Source of the DNA: Hydractinia symbiolongicarpus
Lineage: Eukaryota; Cnidaria; Hydrozoa; Anthoathecata; Hydractiniidae
DNA: 64,000 nt
Direction: 5' to 3'
Assembly: GCF_029227915.1 (NCBI RefSeq)
Contig: NC_079876.1
Coordinates: 4,900,001-4,964,000, forward strand
The notes under the pieces were generated by a model that saw nothing but the letters and a program-made list of their open reading frames with translations, was not told where the DNA came from and did no database searches. How positions within the stretch are numbered: the first letter of the stretch is position 1; each line of letters opens with the position of its first letter. Positions 60,437 through 64,000 of the stretch are shown here, in pieces. Position numbers and translations under genes: made by a program.

Positions 60437-61742
60437 CCATAATTTCACCGTTTTGAATATTTAATTGAGCATCCATGATTAGATATATGTAGGCGTTTAA
60501 GGATCCCGCGGTTTCGGCCGTCTTTTCAACTTGTAGTGTGATCCCCTCGCTCGCATTTTCAATCCGTCGGCCGGTCCCGTGCAGTGAGTTTTCATCTATG
60601 GTTCTGAAATCCAGCCATAGAGCATATTTCGTGGTTAGGTAGTCCGCGACCTTCACATCATGTAGTTGCAGATGTTTCTGTATTTCACCGGCGTTGCTGT
60701 CCTTTTGCTTTCCCTCTGCGAAATACTTGCATATTTCACCATAATGCTCAAACGGTTGCATCCCCTGAGCGAAAAGTTGGTTAGGCTTACCTTCAACTAT
60801 GGCGGATACCTTTTTGATCTTAGGATTGTAGAACCTACCGGTATCTCGTTTGTAAGCTTTCTCTTCCTCAAACAGAACCAATATACCCTTCAGGGACTTG
60901 CACGGTGTATTGAATGACCAATTCCACGTTGTGTCCGACTTATCCACCCTAATTTGTCTATGTCTCAGAAATCTGTCATAGAGTACGGCCATGTTTTGGT
61001 ATTCATTTGAAATGAATCTGGCGAGTGTGGGTTGTGTCACAATCTCATTTTCGAGAGATATGTTGGAGATTTTGTATTTAGCATCCGGCGCGGGTGCCGA
61101 TGTGGCACCGGAAGGTTTGGTTTGTGTTGATAATACTACCCTGTCATAATTGTTGAATGTTATCTCATAACACAGCCTATTACCTAATCCGGCCTGATAA
61201 TAAGGAATCGTGCTATCCAACATTTCAAAATCTAGTGGTATGGTGAACTTGTTTTTGTATGCATCATAGATTGCTTTGTCCGCTACCTCTGATGTATCTT
61301 TATCCGCGGCTCCAACTCTCAGTTTCATGCAATTTTCCCTGCACCCTTCATCAAAGATGATACCTTGTCTTATTGCATTTCTTTTTTCAGACTTGGTTAA
61401 CCATAAATCTCTGTAGCACCCGAAAAGATCAAAGTCATCAATGCTAAGAATCTCGGTACCCTCGAACTTGATGGCCAACTTTTTAACAATTGCCCTCCCT
61501 ATGTTAGAGACCAATGTTCTCTTCGTGTCGACTTTTGACTCGAGTTCAATGTCGAAACTTATTTTCGAAGTACCCGGAACAATGACATCATCGTTACCTA
61601 AATTAGGGAACCTAATCAGGAGTAACTGGTTCTGATCAATCTCACATGGGTTGTGAGTGACAATTACTTTTTGATGCGTTCCTTTTACGCCATGTGCGAT
61701 CCTAAGTGAACGCTCTGGGTTTAACTTTTTCCCGTATTCCAT
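60423..61742 (-). CDS. Major capsid protein (double jelly-roll), E2
   Basis: 439 aa, same length as E1 with scattered substitutions, mainly in a variable loop near residue 215 (Ala/Ser/Pro-rich) and near residue 345. The LNPERSLRI, FPNLG, VSNIGRAIVKKL and FGCYRDLWLTK motifs are intact. Confidence 0.9.
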   Translation of the reverse strand: MEYGKKLNPERSLRIAHGVKGTHQKVIVTHNPCEIDQNQLLLIRFPNLGNDDVIVPGTSKISFDIELESKVDTKRTLVSNIGRAIVKKLAIKFEGTEILSIDDFDLFGCYRDLWLTKSEKRNAIRQGIIFDEGCRENCMKLRVGAADKDTSEVADKAIYDAYKNKFTIPLDFEMLDSTIPYYQAGLGNRLCYEITFNNYDRVVLSTQTKPSGATSAPAPDAKYKISNISLENEIVTQPTLARFISNEYQNMAVLYDRFLRHRQIRVDKSDTTWNWSFNTPCKSLKGILVLFEEEKAYKRDTGRFYNPKIKKVSAIVEGKPNQLFAQGMQPFEHYGEICKYFAEGKQKDSNAGEIQKHLQLHDVKVADYLTTKYALWLDFRTIDENSLHGTGRRIENASEGITLQVEKTAETAGSLNAYIYLIMDAQLNIQNGEIMDVLY

Positions 61743-61797
61743 TCTATTCCATATTACTTTTATTTTATTTTACTTTAATTCGGTTAATGCTACGGTA

Positions 61798-62361
61798 TCA
61801 TCTGTCCGCCGTATCTCTTATGTGTAGTGTAACTGCTGTCTTCATACCACCCCATAGCACCTTACCATCCTGACCTGTTACTCTCATGGTAAGTGATTGA
61901 AGTAAACCTTTCTTTAGTTTCTTATATTGCGGATTTTTCGGTTCAATATATGTAAACTCACCACCATACTCGGATATATGATATGTCATCAGGTTGTTGC
62001 TATATTCACCATCTTTAAGATTTAACGAGTTATCCAATTCATTAAGATTAAAATGTAGTTCCGTTATACCCCCTAGATTGAATATTTTACTCAACTTAGA
62101 GTTTCTAGCTAGTTGTGTTGATTTTACATCACCTCTCACGATTGAATTCAACTCCCTCCCTGTGTAGTGCTGACCCTGTTGTAACCTAACCGTGGTAACT
62201 CCGTCAGCCAAGGGTATATCTATTGGAGCTGTAGCTACATATGTGACATTATCCGAAAACGTCTCCACGATCGCAACCTCCTTTGTACCATGTGAGTTGT
62301 CTATCGGTTGATACAAATAGATTTTCTTCTCGCTATTTACGTCCTTTATTGTGATATACAT
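61798..62361 (-). CDS. Minor capsid (penton) protein, E2
   Basis: 187 aa, very close to the E1 copy. The position upstream of the major capsid gene and the beta-rich character are unchanged. Confidence 0.8.
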   Translation of the reverse strand: MYITIKDVNSEKKIYLYQPIDNSHGTKEVAIVETFSDNVTYVATAPIDIPLADGVTTVRLQQGQHYTGRELNSIVRGDVKSTQLARNSKLSKIFNLGGITELHFNLNELDNSLNLKDGEYSNNLMTYHISEYGGEFTYIEPKNPQYKKLKKGLLQSLTMRVTGQDGKVLWGGMKTAVTLHIRDTADR

Positions 62362-62399
62362 TATTATATTAGAGATTGTGAATATATTTAAATCAAAGA

Positions 62400-63583
62400 A
62401 TGGATGACATTTTCAGATATAACCCGAATGCGGCATATAAGCCAAATGGGGGGCGGGATCTTCAAATATTGAGCGCTAGGGATCTGTACAAACAGGCCAT
62501 TATTGTGTCTGAAAGTGGCTCTTTCCCCGCTTCCTTTCCTAATATTTTTACCAATTATGAACTTAGTCATAACGCGCAACGTATGAGAATTTGGAATGAG
62601 CAACCTTTTAGATTATGGCAAACCCAGCTAAATTTCGCCACTTGGTGCGCTTCAAGTGCCTGTGGGGTAAGTTCGGAACACCTGAAGGATGGTAGATCTA
62701 TGGTCAGGTCAATATATCGTTTTCATGTGTATTATCACATTAGGCGAATCATTAAGCGCCTACAGACACCTCTACCCTTTGAGGATAGCTTCAATCGATA
62801 CGACAATCCCTATTCAAATGAGGAGTTTTTAAAAATCTGCGGCGATTATGGAGTTGATCCCAACCCCATGAAATACAGGGGTCAGAACTTTTCAGCTCAT
62901 ATCAAAAAAGACGTAAAGAATATCCGACTCCGGGGTTAAGTTATTTCACAAACGACTCCATGACGCGGTGGATTGTGGAAAAATCCGATGGATTTACAAA
63001 AACGGGCCTTGTGAAGATCTCGAGCAGTGTCAGGGCCTATGCATATCTTGTTCTTAGTTCTCAAGCCTCAGCGCGATCCTCCATCCTCGGTAATGATTCA
63101 AGTGCTCTGACCGCCCAAAAAGTTTTTATGAATAACCTTGAGGACATTGTTAACCGTAGGGTCGATATTCAGGAGGACATTAAACGTTATCAGGATACGT
63201 TAAACTACGCTTCAAGTAAGGTTGATTATTCGGTTGGACAAGGTATTTATATGTTACCTAGTGACATGAATCTCAGAATTAAGACCGGTGTGGTGGGTTA
63301 CAACAACAAGATTTTGATATCGGGTGAGGATCTTACCATCGGTATTAATCGAAAGGTCAATGTTACCGAATCACATAAGATAACTAAAAAGAAGCCGGTA
63401 ACACCCGATCATCCTGATATCCATCCTGATAAACACATTACCGTACACCACGTGGATACTACAGATAAACACATTACTGCACCTTACCACAAAGATACTC
63501 CTCCTCCTACACACGAAGATGAGAAGATCGCTCTTGTGATTGTTATGACAACGGGTTATTTCATATGGTATTTGTTTAGATAA
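62400..63583 (+). pseudogene. Conserved Polinton virion-associated protein, frameshifted, E2
   Basis: Homologue of the intact 393-aa E1 gene. A run of five T in E1 is four in E2 near 62888-62891, shifting the frame after about residue 163, with a stop near 62937-62939. The original frame resumes from about 62900 to 63583, including the VRAYAYLVLSSQ and RRVDIQEDIKRY motifs, the His/Pro stalk and the membrane anchor. An internal ATG at 62960 begins the remaining 207 codons. Homopolymer indel: real decay or an assembly error. Confidence 0.83.
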
Positions 63584-63788
63584 AGATTGACGTCAATTAA
63601 ATGTCAATCAAGCCAGAATAACAATAGAGAAACAATGCATTCCTTACATACCAAATATCCTTAGCAACGGCTACTTTCGTTTTAACTTTTTTCTTATGTA
63701 AACAACTTTCTGGTATGTAAAATATGTAAAATCCTATTGTTATAAGCGTTTGATTGACAGATGGTAGATAACATAAACTGTTGCAATC
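63584..63788. other. Non-coding spacer with deletion of the right-end gene, E2
   Basis: Matches E1 25576-25770, then jumps to sequence matching E1 from about 26175. The 111-aa gene and its promoter are missing, about 400 bp. The junction is at ataaactgttgcaatcat. Confidence 0.75.
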
Positions 63789-63813
63789 ATCTTTACTTGT
63801 TTCTGGTAAAGAT
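63789..63813 (+). terminator. Hairpin ATCTTTAC/GTAAAGAT at the right end of E2
   Basis: Stem identical to E1 26186-26210, retained although the gene that precedes it in E1 is gone. Confidence 0.63.
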
Positions 63814-64000
63814 AGACACACATAACACATAACACTATAAATTATAAGGCACGACAGATGAGTGTGGGGAGGGACCCATGGGGAGGGGAGGGGACACGGC
63901 GGGGGTTGGGGGGTTGGGGCGGATCCGGACATTCGTAGGTGCTAACGGATTTTATAGACTCTTCTATCGTTAATTTGACGGGGATGGCCTATAATTTGAC
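63813..64000 (-). repeat. Right terminal inverted repeat of E2 (partial, cut by window end)
   Basis: Inverted copy of 49731-49911 as far as it extends. It contains the G-rich block at 63880-63919 (six runs of four or more G). About 56 bp remain outside the window. Confidence 0.9.

Larger units (their letters stand above)
49675..64000. mobile_element. Polinton/Maverick element E2, right end beyond the window
   Basis: Same orientation and gene order as E1. It starts AGAGATAGG at 49675. The right repeat is complete except for about 56 bp, so the expected end is near 64056 (~14.4 kb). Relative to E1 it lacks integrase, RING copy 2 and one SAP gene (2.0-2.5 kb), and the right-end 111-aa gene. It has single-base frameshifts in the coiled-coil protein and the 393-aa-type protein. 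pPolB, ATPase, major and minor capsid genes and the 141-aa gene are open. It is therefore non-autonomous for integration. The target duplication (would-be cagggc, 49669-49674) cannot be checked. Confidence 0.94.

Noticed and set aside
63597-63932. 111-aa minus-strand frame at the right end of E2
   Set aside because: It runs through the terminal repeat and spacer. The E1 counterpart is open over the spacer but has no ATG and loses its N-terminal part, so coding is not supported.

Overview
The window is animal genomic DNA, most likely from a marine or freshwater invertebrate. The species cannot be fixed from sequence alone, but the content fits cnidarian-like or similar invertebrate genomes. 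It is a tandem satellite array with four nested mobile elements, and no ordinary host gene is visible. The satellite has a monomer of about 372 bp and fills 1-9379, 26455-42109 and 49467-49674. It carries higher-order repeats of several monomers.

Inserted into the satellite are: (i) a tRNA-derived SINE at 8546-8902 with a 7-bp target duplication; (ii) Polinton/Maverick element 1 (E1) at 9380-26454, complete, 17,075 bp, with ~242-bp terminal inverted repeats and a 6-bp duplication (tccatt), so that joining the flanks restores the satellite monomer; (iii) a 7,357-bp cut-and-paste DNA transposon at 42110-49466 with 27-bp inverted repeats and an AT duplication, carrying a nine-exon transposase-like gene whose splice phases all agree; (iv) a second Polinton (E2) starting at 49675 in the same orientation, which runs off the window about 56 bp before its expected end.

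The Polintons are virus-like transposons. Each encodes a protein-primed family B DNA polymerase, a packaging ATPase, a double jelly-roll major capsid protein, a minor capsid (penton) protein and a set of small membrane or coiled-coil proteins of the conserved Polinton virion module. Both also carry accessory genes with SAP-like domains and RING fingers whose zinc-ligand spacing equals that of MDM2. E1 has an intact DDE (rve) integrase. E2 has lost integrase by apparent recombination between two SAP-gene paralogues, lacks the small right-end gene, and has frameshifts in two virion genes. E1 in turn has a 19-bp deletion breaking a small coiled-coil membrane gene that is intact in E2. I find no separate adenain-type protease gene in either element.

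The most interesting unexplained structure is a family of short perfect hairpins (TTTGTTAC...GTAACAAA, a longer GTTACATG/GTTACAAG form, and ATCTTTAC...GTAAAGAT) placed between genes, mostly at gene 3' ends. They suggest a hairpin-directed transcript-end system. A shared promoter-like 13-mer (GGGTTAAAGATTC) precedes the polymerase and RING genes, and G-quadruplex-capable tracts lie in all Polinton terminal repeats.
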